The position numbers and the translations under genes are program-made. The notes under the pieces are model-generated. The model was given only the letters and a program-made list of their open reading frames with translations. It was not told the DNA's origin and searched no databases. A stretch of 11,927 nt of DNA from an uncultured Clostridium sp. (GTDB lineage Bacteria > Bacillota > Clostridia > Lachnospirales > Lachnospiraceae), in assembly GCA_900551135.1 (NCBI GenBank), contig URUX01000068.1, positions 1 through 11,927 of the forward strand. The letters are read 5' to 3'. Positions 5,349 to 11,927 of the stretch are shown in pieces (positions within the stretch are counted from its first letter, which is position 1; each line of letters begins with the position of its first letter).

Positions 5349-7970
5349 ATGAGCAGTGAATTTTACAATCTGAAGCCAGATGAGGCATGGAAAAAGGTAA
5401 ATGGCAAAGAAACTCCTTTGTCAGCAGAAGAGATTCGTAAAAATCAGGCGAAGTACGGTCCAAATGAATTAGACGAAGGAAAGAAAAAAACAACGCTTCA
5501 AATCTTTTTGGAACAGTTTAAAGATTTCCTGGTTCTGATTTTAATTGCAGCCGCAGTAGTTTCCCTGTTTTTAGGGGAAACCGAAAGCGCAGTAGTAATT
5601 TTAATTGTAATTACCATGAACGCAATATTGGGAACAGTCCAGACTGTAAAAGCGGAACAGTCTCTTAGTGGGTTAAAAGCATTGTCAGCGCCAGTCTGCA
5701 AGGTATTCCGGGATGGCCATGTGACAGAGATTCCCAGCAGGGAAGTCACCATTGGAGATTTGGTATATCTGGAAGCTGGAGACTGCGTACCGGCAGACGG
5801 AAGGATTATGGAATGTGCCAGCATGAAGGCAGATGAAAGCGCTCTGACAGGAGAAAGCCTGGGAGTAGAGAAAACGGACCAGCCTCTTTCAGGAGAACTT
5901 CCTTTGGGCGACAGAAAGAACATGGTATATTCCGGCAGCTTTATTACTTACGGACGAGGTTCTTTCCTGGTAACAGGCATTGGAATGGAGACGGAAGTCG
6001 GAAAGATAGCAGGACTTTTAAAAAATGCATCAGAGAAAAAGACTCCTCTTCAGGTAAGCCTGGATCAGTTCGGAAAAAATCTTTCCATTTTGATTTTGAT
6101 TTTCTGCGGTATCCTGTTTGGCGTCCAGGTGTTCCGGGGCGGAGCAGTAGCTGATGCGTTTCTGTTTGCAGTAGCTTTGGCAGTAGCGGCAATCCCGGAA
6201 GCATTAAGTTCTATCGTAACCATTGTACTGGCATTTGGCACTTCCAGAATGGCAAAGGAAGGCGCGATTATCCGAAAACTGCAGGCAGTGGAAGGACTGG
6301 GAAGCGTATCCATTATCTGTTCCGACAAGACTGGAACTTTAACCCAGAATAAGATGACAGTAGAACACTATTTTATGGAGGGTGAAGATGTAGACGCCAA
6401 GTCGGTCAATCCATTAAATCCGCTTCATAAAGAGATGATTCGTCTTTCTGTTTTATGCAATGACTCTACCAATGAAAATGGACAGAGACTGGGAGATCCT
6501 ACAGAAACTGCCATGATTGACTTAAGTGCATCCGTAGGAGTGCCGCCCTCCAGACTGAGAGCCGCTTATCCAAGAATCAGCGAACTTCCGTTTGACAGCG
6601 ACAGAAAGATGATGTCCACCTTCCACCAGTTAAAAGATGGCTGGACCATGATTACCAAAGGCGCTGTAGATGTGATGATGGATCGGGTGACTTCTATCCA
6701 GAAAAACGGGACATCAGTGCTGATTACAGAAGAAGACAGAAAACAGATTGAACAGTGGAACCGGCATTATTCGGAAAATGGACTTCGTGTGCTGGCAGTA
6801 GCATACCGTAAATTTACAGAGAGCCGAAACCTTCAGATGGAAGACGAAAATGATCTGACATTCTTTGGCTTAATTGCCATGATGGACCCGCCGAGAGAAG
6901 AAAGCATGGAGGCAGTAAAAGCCTGTAAGAAAGCCGGAATCCGTCCGATTATGATTACGGGAGACCATAAGGTTACCGCTGCAGCCATTGCGAAGCGAAT
7001 TGGTATTCTGGAAGATGAAAAAGAAGCCTGTGAAGGCGCAGTCATTGACAATATGAGTGATGAAGAACTGGAGAAATTTGTAGAAGGCATTTCTGTTTAT
7101 GCAAGAGTTTCGCCAGAACATAAAATCCGTATTGTAAAGGCATGGCAGAACAAAGGAAATGTAGTAGCCATGACTGGTGACGGCGTAAATGACGCTCCGG
7201 CATTAAAACAGGCAGACATTGGTGTGGCGATGGGAATTACGGGAAGTCAGGTATCAAAAGATGCCGCGTCTATGGTCTTAACCGATGATAACTTTGCAAC
7301 TATTGTAAAGGCAGTAGAAAATGGAAGAAATGTTTACTCCAATATTAAAGGCTCCATTCAGTTTTTACTGTCCGGTAACTTCGGCGGAATCCTGGTAGTG
7401 CTGGCCGCGTCTCTGCTAAGCCTTCCAGTGCCGTTTGCTCCGGTACACCTGTTATTTATCAACCTTCTGACAGACAGTCTTCCGGCGATTGCACTGGGAC
7501 TGGAACCTCACAAAAAGTCTGTTATGGAAGAAAAACCCCGCCCTGCGGGAGAATCTTTACTGACCAAATCCTTTATGGCAAGAATTGGCGTGGAAGGTCT
7601 GGTAATCGGCGCCCTTACATTTGCAGCCTTTTTAATCGGCTTAAACCAGGGCGGAGAGAATGGAACACTCCTTGCCAGCACCATGGCATTTGGTACGTTG
7701 TGTCTGTCCCGTCTGGTTCACGGATATAACTGCAAATCAGTAAATCCAGTGATTGGAAAACGGGGATTTTTCAATAACATCTATATGCAGGGTGCATTCC
7801 TTATAGGATTCCTGCTGTTAAATATGGTTCTTTCTGCTCCGGCTTTAGAGGGATTCTTCCAGGTTCAGACTCTTACCTGGCCTCAGTTATTTACTGTGTA
7901 CGGCCTGTCTGCATTAACCCTTCCGATTGTTCAGGTGTTAAAGTGGCTGGCTTCCAAATTCAGAAAGTAA
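5349..7970 (+). CDS. P-type cation-exporting ATPase (P2, PMCA/SERCA-like), probable Mn2+ exporter
   Basis: An 873-residue membrane pump driven by ATP. All hallmarks are present: an N-terminal cation ATPase domain, two helices at about 55-98, the actuator loop with TGES (167-170), the phosphorylation motif DKTGT with Asp326, KGA in the nucleotide domain, TGD..VTA near 537, TGDGVNDAP (609-617), and six C-terminal helices. Helix 4 has PEALS (Glu284) and helix 6 NLLTD (Asn705, Asp709), giving one cation site. The helix 5 glutamate of the second SERCA site is Gly680, as if only one ion is carried. The start is ATG 5349, 7 nt after AGGAG; the upstream GTG (5331) and ATG (5343) are not well placed. 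Substrate is inferred as Mn2+ from the riboswitch; Ca2+ is the alternative. No terminator is obvious before the convergent regulator. Confidence 0.9.
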   Translation: MSSEFYNLKPDEAWKKVNGKETPLSAEEIRKNQAKYGPNELDEGKKKTTLQIFLEQFKDFLVLILIAAAVVSLFLGETESAVVILIVITMNAILGTVQTVKAEQSLSGLKALSAPVCKVFRDGHVTEIPSREVTIGDLVYLEAGDCVPADGRIMECASMKADESALTGESLGVEKTDQPLSGELPLGDRKNMVYSGSFITYGRGSFLVTGIGMETEVGKIAGLLKNASEKKTPLQVSLDQFGKNLSILILIFCGILFGVQVFRGGAVADAFLFAVALAVAAIPEALSSIVTIVLAFGTSRMAKEGAIIRKLQAVEGLGSVSIICSDKTGTLTQNKMTVEHYFMEGEDVDAKSVNPLNPLHKEMIRLSVLCNDSTNENGQRLGDPTETAMIDLSASVGVPPSRLRAAYPRISELPFDSDRKMMSTFHQLKDGWTMITKGAVDVMMDRVTSIQKNGTSVLITEEDRKQIEQWNRHYSENGLRVLAVAYRKFTESRNLQMEDENDLTFFGLIAMMDPPREESMEAVKACKKAGIRPIMITGDHKVTAAAIAKRIGILEDEKEACEGAVIDNMSDEELEKFVEGISVYARVSPEHKIRIVKAWQNKGNVVAMTGDGVNDAPALKQADIGVAMGITGSQVSKDAASMVLTDDNFATIVKAVENGRNVYSNIKGSIQFLLSGNFGGILVVLAASLLSLPVPFAPVHLLFINLLTDSLPAIALGLEPHKKSVMEEKPRPAGESLLTKSFMARIGVEGLVIGALTFAAFLIGLNQGGENGTLLASTMAFGTLCLSRLVHGYNCKSVNPVIGKRGFFNNIYMQGAFLIGFLLLNMVLSAPALEGFFQVQTLTWPQLFTVYGLSALTLPIVQVLKWLASKFRK

Positions 7971-8001
7971 TCCTCCGGAACAGTTACAAAGCAACAAGGG
8001 A

Positions 8002-8881
8002 TTACACCTGCTGCCTGCAGAATTGAAGAAACAGGGATAGAGCTTTGGAATGACCTTCTGCTCTGCAGGCAAAGCCAATGGTCCGTTTGGGGATGGGAGC
8101 GTTAAGAGGAATTTCTGTAAGAATTCCGGCGTCCAGTTCCTCCTGGACAAAATCGCGGATGACGCAACCGATTCCCAAACCGATTTTGGCAAATTCAATG
8201 ATCAGATCCATGGTGGTTACTTCTAAAATCTGTTTTGGTTCAATGTCCTGTTCAGAAAGATACTGGTCAATATAATGCCGGGACATATTTTTACTGTCTA
8301 ACATCATAATCGTACCTTTTTGGAACACATCGACATCCCCGCCTTCGCGTAAGCGGAGGTTTTTTAAATATTGGGGAGTTGTTACAAAGGCGTCTTTAAG
8401 GGGTAAAGGTCAGCCCTTTCTTGCTTTTGGGCTCTGCCACCAGTCCAAGATCAATCCGGGACTGATCCAGCATAGACAGGGTCTGCGTGCTGGACTGGCT
8501 TTCAATGGTAATCCGGACATGGGGATACTGTTCCACAAATCCTTTTAAATAGGGCAGCAGCATATATTTGCACAAGGTATTGCTGACACCGATTCTCAGA
8601 TGGCCAATATGAAACTCCTGTACCCGTTTTAATTCCTCTTCGCCTCTGGCCAGGGCCTCAAAAGCAGTTCTGACGTGTTCAAATAAAATTTCGCCTTCTT
8701 CTGTCAGCTGTACTCCGCGTGAACTTCTTAAAAAAAGAAGGGTATTTAAGCTTTCCTCCAATTTGCTGATAGCCTTGCTGATTGCAGGCTGGCTGATGTA
8801 AAGTTCTTTTGCGGCTTTGGAAATATTGCCGGTTCGGGCTACTTCATAAAAAATTTTATATTGGGAAAGATGCTGTTCCAT
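8002..8881 (-). pseudogene. LysR-family transcriptional regulator, frameshifted
   Basis: The front (8881-8396) encodes a LysR winged helix at about 2-60 (YKIFYEVARTGNISKAAKEL, QPAISKAISKLEE) and the first part of the effector domain (LRIGVSNTLCKYMLLPYL, DLGLVAEP). After FTP it stops at TAA. Shifting frame at once restores LKDAFVTTPQYLKNLRLREGGD and then the rest (EVTTMDLIIEFAKIGLGIGCVIRDF) to 8002, so a net +1 or -2 indel lies at or next to the run of four G at 8400-8403. The intact protein would be about 293 residues, normal for the family. A site GGAGA lies 6 nt before the ATG. It diverges from leuC, so it probably regulated leuCD or itself. A recent mutation or a base-calling error are both possible. 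Confidence 0.85.
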
Positions 8882-8928
8882 AAAAAATCTCCATAACTGT
8901 ACTTTATATTGAATATATCTTATATGTA

Positions 8929-8958
8929 TTGTTATTATAACAACAAGTATGGTAAAAT
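8929..8958 (+). promoter_or_regulatory. leuC promoter with overlapping palindrome (possible LysR operator)
   Basis: TTGTTA (8929-8934), an 18-nt spacer and TAAAAT (8953-8958) preceded by TG at the extended -10 position. TTGTTA and TAACAA (8938-8943) form a perfect inverted repeat with a 3-nt centre, fitting the T-N11-A shape of LysR boxes, and overlap the -35. The divergent regulator makes it a likely operator. Predicted transcription starts near 8965, so the leader is only about 40 nt. Confidence 0.6.
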
Positions 8959-9002
8959 GTAAAGCAAGACCTTTGATTCGAATAATAAGGAGGGGTATCA
9001 GA

Positions 9003-10268
9003 ATGGGAATGACAATGACCCAGAAGATATTAGCGGCCCATGCAGGACTTGCAGAAGTAAAGGCCGGTCAGTTAATAGAGGCAGATTTGGATCTGGTGCT
9101 TGGCAATGACATTACTTCACCAGTTGCCATTAATGAGATGCAGAAGATGAATAACCAGACTGTATTTGATAAAGACAAAATCGCTTTGGTTATGGACCAT
9201 TTTATTCCAAATAAAGATATTAAATCAGCAGAAAACTGTAAATGCTGCAGGGATTTTGCCTGTCGTCATGAGATTACCAATTATTTTGACGTAGGAGAGA
9301 TGGGAATTGAGCATGCCCTTCTTCCGGAAAAAGGCTTAGTCGTAGCAGGAGACGCAGTAATTGGCGCAGATTCCCACACCTGTACATACGGCGCGTTAGG
9401 CGCATTTTCTACAGGAGTAGGAAGTACCGACATGGCTGCTGGAATGGTAACCGGAAAAGCCTGGTTTAAGGTTCCGTCTGCGATTAAGTTTGTCCTTACA
9501 GGAAAGCCAGGCAGATGGGTCAGCGGAAAAGATGTAATTCTTCATATTATCGGTATGATTGGTGTAGACGGCGCTCTTTATAAATCCATGGAATTTACAG
9601 GAGACGGCATTGCCAGTCTGTCCATGGACGATCGGTTTACCATCTGTAACATGGCGATTGAAGCTGGCGGCAAAAATGGTATCTTCCCGGTAGATGATTT
9701 GGCAAAAGCCTATATGAGAGAACATTCTGTGAGAGAATTTACCGTATACGAGGCAGATGAAGATGCAGAATATGAGCAGGTTATTACCATTGATTTGTCT
9801 CAGTTAAAGCCTACCGTAGCCTTCCCTCATCTTCCGGAAAATACCAGAACCATTGATGAGGTTGGAGAAGTAAAAATTCAGCAGGCGGTAATTGGTTCCT
9901 GTACCAATGGCCGTATTGATGACATCCGGATTGCAGCTCAGGTTATGAAAGGCCGTAAAGTGGCAAAAGGAGTCCGCTGTATCGTAATTCCGGCAACCCA
10001 GGCTATTTATTTACAGGCCCTGCGGGAAGGTCTGCTGGAAATTTTCATCGAGGCCGGAGCCATTGTCAGCACTCCTACCTGCGGTCCCTGTTTAGGCGGT
10101 TATATGGGAATTTTGGCAGCAGGAGAGCGGTGTATTTCCACGACCAACCGAAATTTTGTAGGCCGTATGGGCCATGTAGAGTCAGAAGTATATCTGGCAA
10201 GCCCTGCAATAGCGGCTGCCAGCGCTGTGACTGGAAAGATTTCCTGTCCCTGCGAGTTGGGATTATAA
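9003..10268 (+). CDS. leuC: 3-isopropylmalate dehydratase, large subunit
   Basis: With LeuD it isomerises 2-isopropylmalate to 3-isopropylmalate in leucine synthesis, using a [4Fe-4S] cluster. The 421 residues match the short aconitase-family LeuC. Cluster ligands are Cys300 in GSCTNG and Cys360 and Cys363 in TCGPCLGG. GADSHTCTYGALG (121-133) and FSTGVGSTDMA are family signatures. The ATG at 9003 follows AAGGAGGGG by about 8 nt; an upstream ATG at 8949 lies inside the promoter and is rejected. An extra cysteine group, CKCCRDFAC (79-87), occurs where many LeuC proteins have few cysteines. leuD begins 10 nt downstream, so the two are one operon. A homoaconitase or 2,3-dimethylmalate role is possible for this subfamily but the ilv context favours leucine. 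Confidence 0.93.
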   Translation: MGMTMTQKILAAHAGLAEVKAGQLIEADLDLVLGNDITSPVAINEMQKMNNQTVFDKDKIALVMDHFIPNKDIKSAENCKCCRDFACRHEITNYFDVGEMGIEHALLPEKGLVVAGDAVIGADSHTCTYGALGAFSTGVGSTDMAAGMVTGKAWFKVPSAIKFVLTGKPGRWVSGKDVILHIIGMIGVDGALYKSMEFTGDGIASLSMDDRFTICNMAIEAGGKNGIFPVDDLAKAYMREHSVREFTVYEADEDAEYEQVITIDLSQLKPTVAFPHLPENTRTIDEVGEVKIQQAVIGSCTNGRIDDIRIAAQVMKGRKVAKGVRCIVIPATQAIYLQALREGLLEIFIEAGAIVSTPTCGPCLGGYMGILAAGERCISTTNRNFVGRMGHVESEVYLASPAIAAASAVTGKISCPCELGL

Positions 10269-10278
10269 GGAGGCAGTT

Positions 10279-10764
10279 ATGAAAGCGTGTGGAAATGTAT
10301 TCAAATATGGAGATAATGTAGATACGGATGTGATTATTCCCGCCCGTTATTTAAATGCAACCAAGGGCGAGGAACTGGCAAAGCACTGTATGGAAGATAT
10401 TGATAAGGACTTTGTAAATAAAGTGCAGAAAGGAGATATTATTGTAGCCAATAAAAACTTTGGCTGCGGTTCTTCCAGAGAACATGCGCCCCTGGCTATT
10501 AAGTGTGCCGGAGTCAGCTGCGTGATTGCAGAAACCTTTGCCAGAATTTTTTACCGCAATGCCATTAATATCGGCATGCCTATAATTGAGTGCCCGGAGG
10601 CAGCCAAATCGATTGAAGCCGGAGATGTGGTTGAGATTGATTTTGACAGCGGTATGATTACCAATAAGACCAGGAACGAGACCTATCAGGGGCAGGCATT
10701 CCCGCCTTTCATGCAGAGGATTATCGAAGCAGGCGGACTGGTAAATTACATCAATGAAAAATAA
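10279..10764 (+). CDS. leuD: 3-isopropylmalate dehydratase, small subunit
   Basis: The 161-residue swivelling domain that completes isopropylmalate isomerase with LeuC. NVDTDVIIPARYL (13-25) and FGCGSSREHAP (61-71) are the family signatures that contact the substrate, with NIGMPIIECPEA further on. The length is typical for the short bacterial and archaeal form. AAGGAGG at 10267-10273 overlaps the end of leuC and sits about 5 nt before the ATG, which argues for coupled translation. A terminator follows 17 nt after the stop. leuA and leuB are not in this window. Confidence 0.94.
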   Translation: MKACGNVFKYGDNVDTDVIIPARYLNATKGEELAKHCMEDIDKDFVNKVQKGDIIVANKNFGCGSSREHAPLAIKCAGVSCVIAETFARIFYRNAINIGMPIIECPEAAKSIEAGDVVEIDFDSGMITNKTRNETYQGQAFPPFMQRIIEAGGLVNYINEK

Positions 10765-10781
10765 ACGTTCTAAATAGGAAC

Positions 10782-10826
10782 AGGCTGTCGCAGGATTCAA
10801 TATAATTCTGCGGCAGCCTTTCATTT
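10782..10826 (+). terminator. Terminator of leuCD
   Basis: AGGCTGTCGCAG (10782-10793) pairs with CTGCGGCAGCCT (10808-10819) around a 14-nt loop, then TTCATTT. The same hairpin stands downstream of the convergent flavoprotein gene but with a weaker T tract on that side. The inner stem is the same as in the tRNA-Glu terminator. Confidence 0.8.
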
Positions 10827-10841
10827 ATGTATTGGATAGGA

Positions 10842-11465
10842 TTATCGGATAAAATTGGTTTTATTACCGGTTTCCTGTTCCGGGAACTGGATGCCGGCAG
10901 CCCTGGCAGCTTCCATAGACTTTAACATCCAGGCCATATTGCGCCCGATATTTCTCATGGTCTGCAGTCCTTCTTCATCTTTTAATACATCTTCCGGACA
11001 GGAACCATGGACAATATTCCAATAGGTAGAACTGATAATCGGCATAGAAGAGATAGAAAAGTATTTATTCAGAACGTCAAACGATGCAATGGTTCCGCCT
11101 CTTCTGGCAGACGCAATTGATGTTCCGGGTTTTCCTGCAAAGGCTTTTTTGTTGGAATAGAATGCCCGGTCAAGGAAAGAAAGGATTCGTCCGCTGGGAT
11201 GGGCGTAGTAAACAGGGGTTCCAAATACGAAGCCATCAGCTTCCATGGCTTTCTGGGTAAATTCATTGACATTTCCCTCAGAAAAAGCGCATCCGCCGCC
11301 ATTTCGGCATTGTCCGCATCCAATACAGTCTTTTACTGGCTGGGCGCCTATCTGATAAATCTCATAATCAATTCCATTTTCATTTAAAACCTTACCGATT
11401 TCCGTAAGGGCGGTATAGGTGCATCCATGTAAATTACAGCTTCCGTTCAGCATTAGTACTTTCAT
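10842..11465 (-). CDS. Iron-sulfur flavoprotein, NADPH-dependent FMN reductase family
   Basis: A 207-residue flavodoxin-fold redox protein. The first strand and FMN phosphate loop are MKVLMLNGSCNLHGCTYTAL. At 47-59 lies CIGCGQCRNGGGC, the compact C-x2-C-x2-C-x5-C pattern that binds a [4Fe-4S] cluster in Isf-type iron-sulfur flavoproteins. VFGTPVYYAHPSG (80-92) is the FMN-contact loop of the family. It probably passes electrons between ferredoxin or NAD(P)H and an unknown acceptor; the substrate cannot be told. The ATG follows GAGGAGG by 7 nt, behind its own promoter. It converges on leuD and diverges from the CmpB-type gene, with no evident link to either. Confidence 0.88.
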   Translation of the reverse strand: MKVLMLNGSCNLHGCTYTALTEIGKVLNENGIDYEIYQIGAQPVKDCIGCGQCRNGGGCAFSEGNVNEFTQKAMEADGFVFGTPVYYAHPSGRILSFLDRAFYSNKKAFAGKPGTSIASARRGGTIASFDVLNKYFSISSMPIISSTYWNIVHGSCPEDVLKDEEGLQTMRNIGRNMAWMLKSMEAARAAGIQFPEQETGNKTNFIR

Positions 11466-11496
11466 AAAAATACCTCCTCATTTCATTATTTTTTTT

Positions 11497-11525
11497 ATTA
11501 TACAAATTATAGATAATATTTGCAA
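11497..11525 (-). promoter_or_regulatory. Promoter of the iron-sulfur flavoprotein gene
   Basis: On the minus strand TTGCAA (11525-11520), a 17-nt spacer and a consensus TATAAT (11502-11497), about 32 nt before the ATG. No operator-like repeat is evident. Confidence 0.8.
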
Positions 11526-11576
11526 GGCAGTCTGGCAGGTTTAGGGAAACAGACTCTTTTCTTTTTTAGTCTGTAT

Positions 11577-11585
11577 TGCTATAAT
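11577..11585 (+). promoter_or_regulatory. Extended -10 promoter of the CmpB-family gene
   Basis: TGCTATAAT at 11577-11585 is a perfect extended -10 element. The -35 region is poor (T-rich, near 11557-11562). Start of transcription would be near 11592. Confidence 0.55.
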
Positions 11586-11628
11586 AGTAGAAAACTTTCA
11601 AATTTGAGAGAAGAGAGGATGATGACCA

Positions 11629-11927
11629 GTGAATTATACAGGGTATGAACTGCTATGGCTGCTGTTTGTATATTCCTTTTTAGGCTGGGTACTGGAATCT
11701 GTTAATGCGGCTGTCCGTCAGCGCCGTTTTGTAAACAGAGGACTGATTAACAGCCCCTTCTGCTTGATTTATGGTATCACGGCAGTTGGAATTGCCGTAT
11801 TCGGCCAGGAACTTTCCGGAATCTGGCTGTTTATTGGTTCCGCTATTTTGGCGACTGTAGTGGAATGGATTGGCGGCCATCTTTTAGAATGGATTTGTAA
11901 AGAAAAATGGTGGGATTATTCCGGGGT
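11629..11927 (+). CDS. CmpB-family putative ABC transporter permease, 5' part
   Basis: An open frame runs from GTG 11629 to the window edge, giving 99 residues. It starts MNYTGYELLWLLFVYSFLGWVLES, a first membrane helix, followed by RRFVNRGLINSPFCLIYGI, another helix at about 54-85, then VVEWIGGHLLEWICKEKWWDYSG. This arrangement (the FLGW.LE helix, RGL...P.CPIYG-like block and EWI.G..LE block) matches the CmpB/PF06541 group of Firmicutes membrane proteins, named as ABC permeases but of unproven function. The start GTG has AGAGG about 10 nt upstream; no ATG in this frame fits, and an ATG pair at 11619 opens only a 9-codon frame that overlaps it. The gene is cut by the window end. Confidence 0.82.
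   Translation, partial: MNYTGYELLWLLFVYSFLGWVLESVNAAVRQRRFVNRGLINSPFCLIYGITAVGIAVFGQELSGIWLFIGSAILATVVEWIGGHLLEWICKEKWWDYSG

Noticed and set aside
8949..9002. Earlier ATG start for leuC
   Set aside because: It lies in the promoter spacer region; ATG 9003 follows a strong ribosome site and the extra residues are not LeuC-like.
10351..10824. 157-codon minus-strand frame opposite leuD
   Set aside because: It is a shadow of leuD codons and crosses the leuD terminator.
11680..11880. 66-codon minus-strand frame at the right end
   Set aside because: It is antisense to the CmpB-family gene, whose membrane helices and motifs are clear on the plus strand.

Overview
The window looks like a chromosomal segment of a spore-forming, anaerobic Lachnospiraceae-type Clostridia. 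The grounds are AGGAGG ribosome sites, TTGACA/TATAAT promoters, moderate G+C, a SleC-type spore cortex-lytic enzyme, short class I IlvC, paired LeuC/LeuD, a CmpB-family membrane protein and an iron-sulfur flavoprotein. Genus cannot be fixed from the sequence.

Left part (1-3209, minus strand). A sleC-like gene is cut in two. The front 294 codons lie at 3209-2328 and the last 128 codons at 470-84. Between them is a 1,857-bp segment (472-2328) carrying one serine recombinase gene, one tRNA-Glu(CUC) gene and a short non-coding stretch with a 19-bp tandem repeat. The segment is bounded by a shared GGATG core. Deleting it exactly restores an in-frame 422-residue SleC with the conserved MTQWG motif at the joint. 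The rejoined site and the predicted circle junction are both imperfect dyads centred on the same TG dinucleotide, as expected for serine-recombinase attB and attP. The recombinase also has a sigma-E-like promoter. I read this as a minimal intervening element of the kind known in sigK (skin) and spsM (SPbeta), here in a germination gene and probably excised in the mother cell. This is the most interesting object in the window.

Middle (3310-4948, plus strand). A strong promoter drives ilvN and ilvC, encoding the acetolactate synthase small subunit and ketol-acid reductoisomerase. From 5006 a second promoter leads into a yybP-ykoY type Mn2+ riboswitch with a terminator, then a 873-residue P2-type cation ATPase that is probably a Mn2+ (or Ca2+) exporter.

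Right part. A frameshifted LysR-family regulator (8002-8881, minus) diverges from leuC-leuD (9003-10764, plus), the isopropylmalate isomerase subunits. A palindrome lies in the shared promoter region. ilvNC and leuCD both serve branched-chain amino acid synthesis, and both have leaders too short for a T-box. After the leuD terminator come an iron-sulfur flavoprotein (minus) and, divergently, the start of a CmpB-family membrane protein that runs off the right edge.
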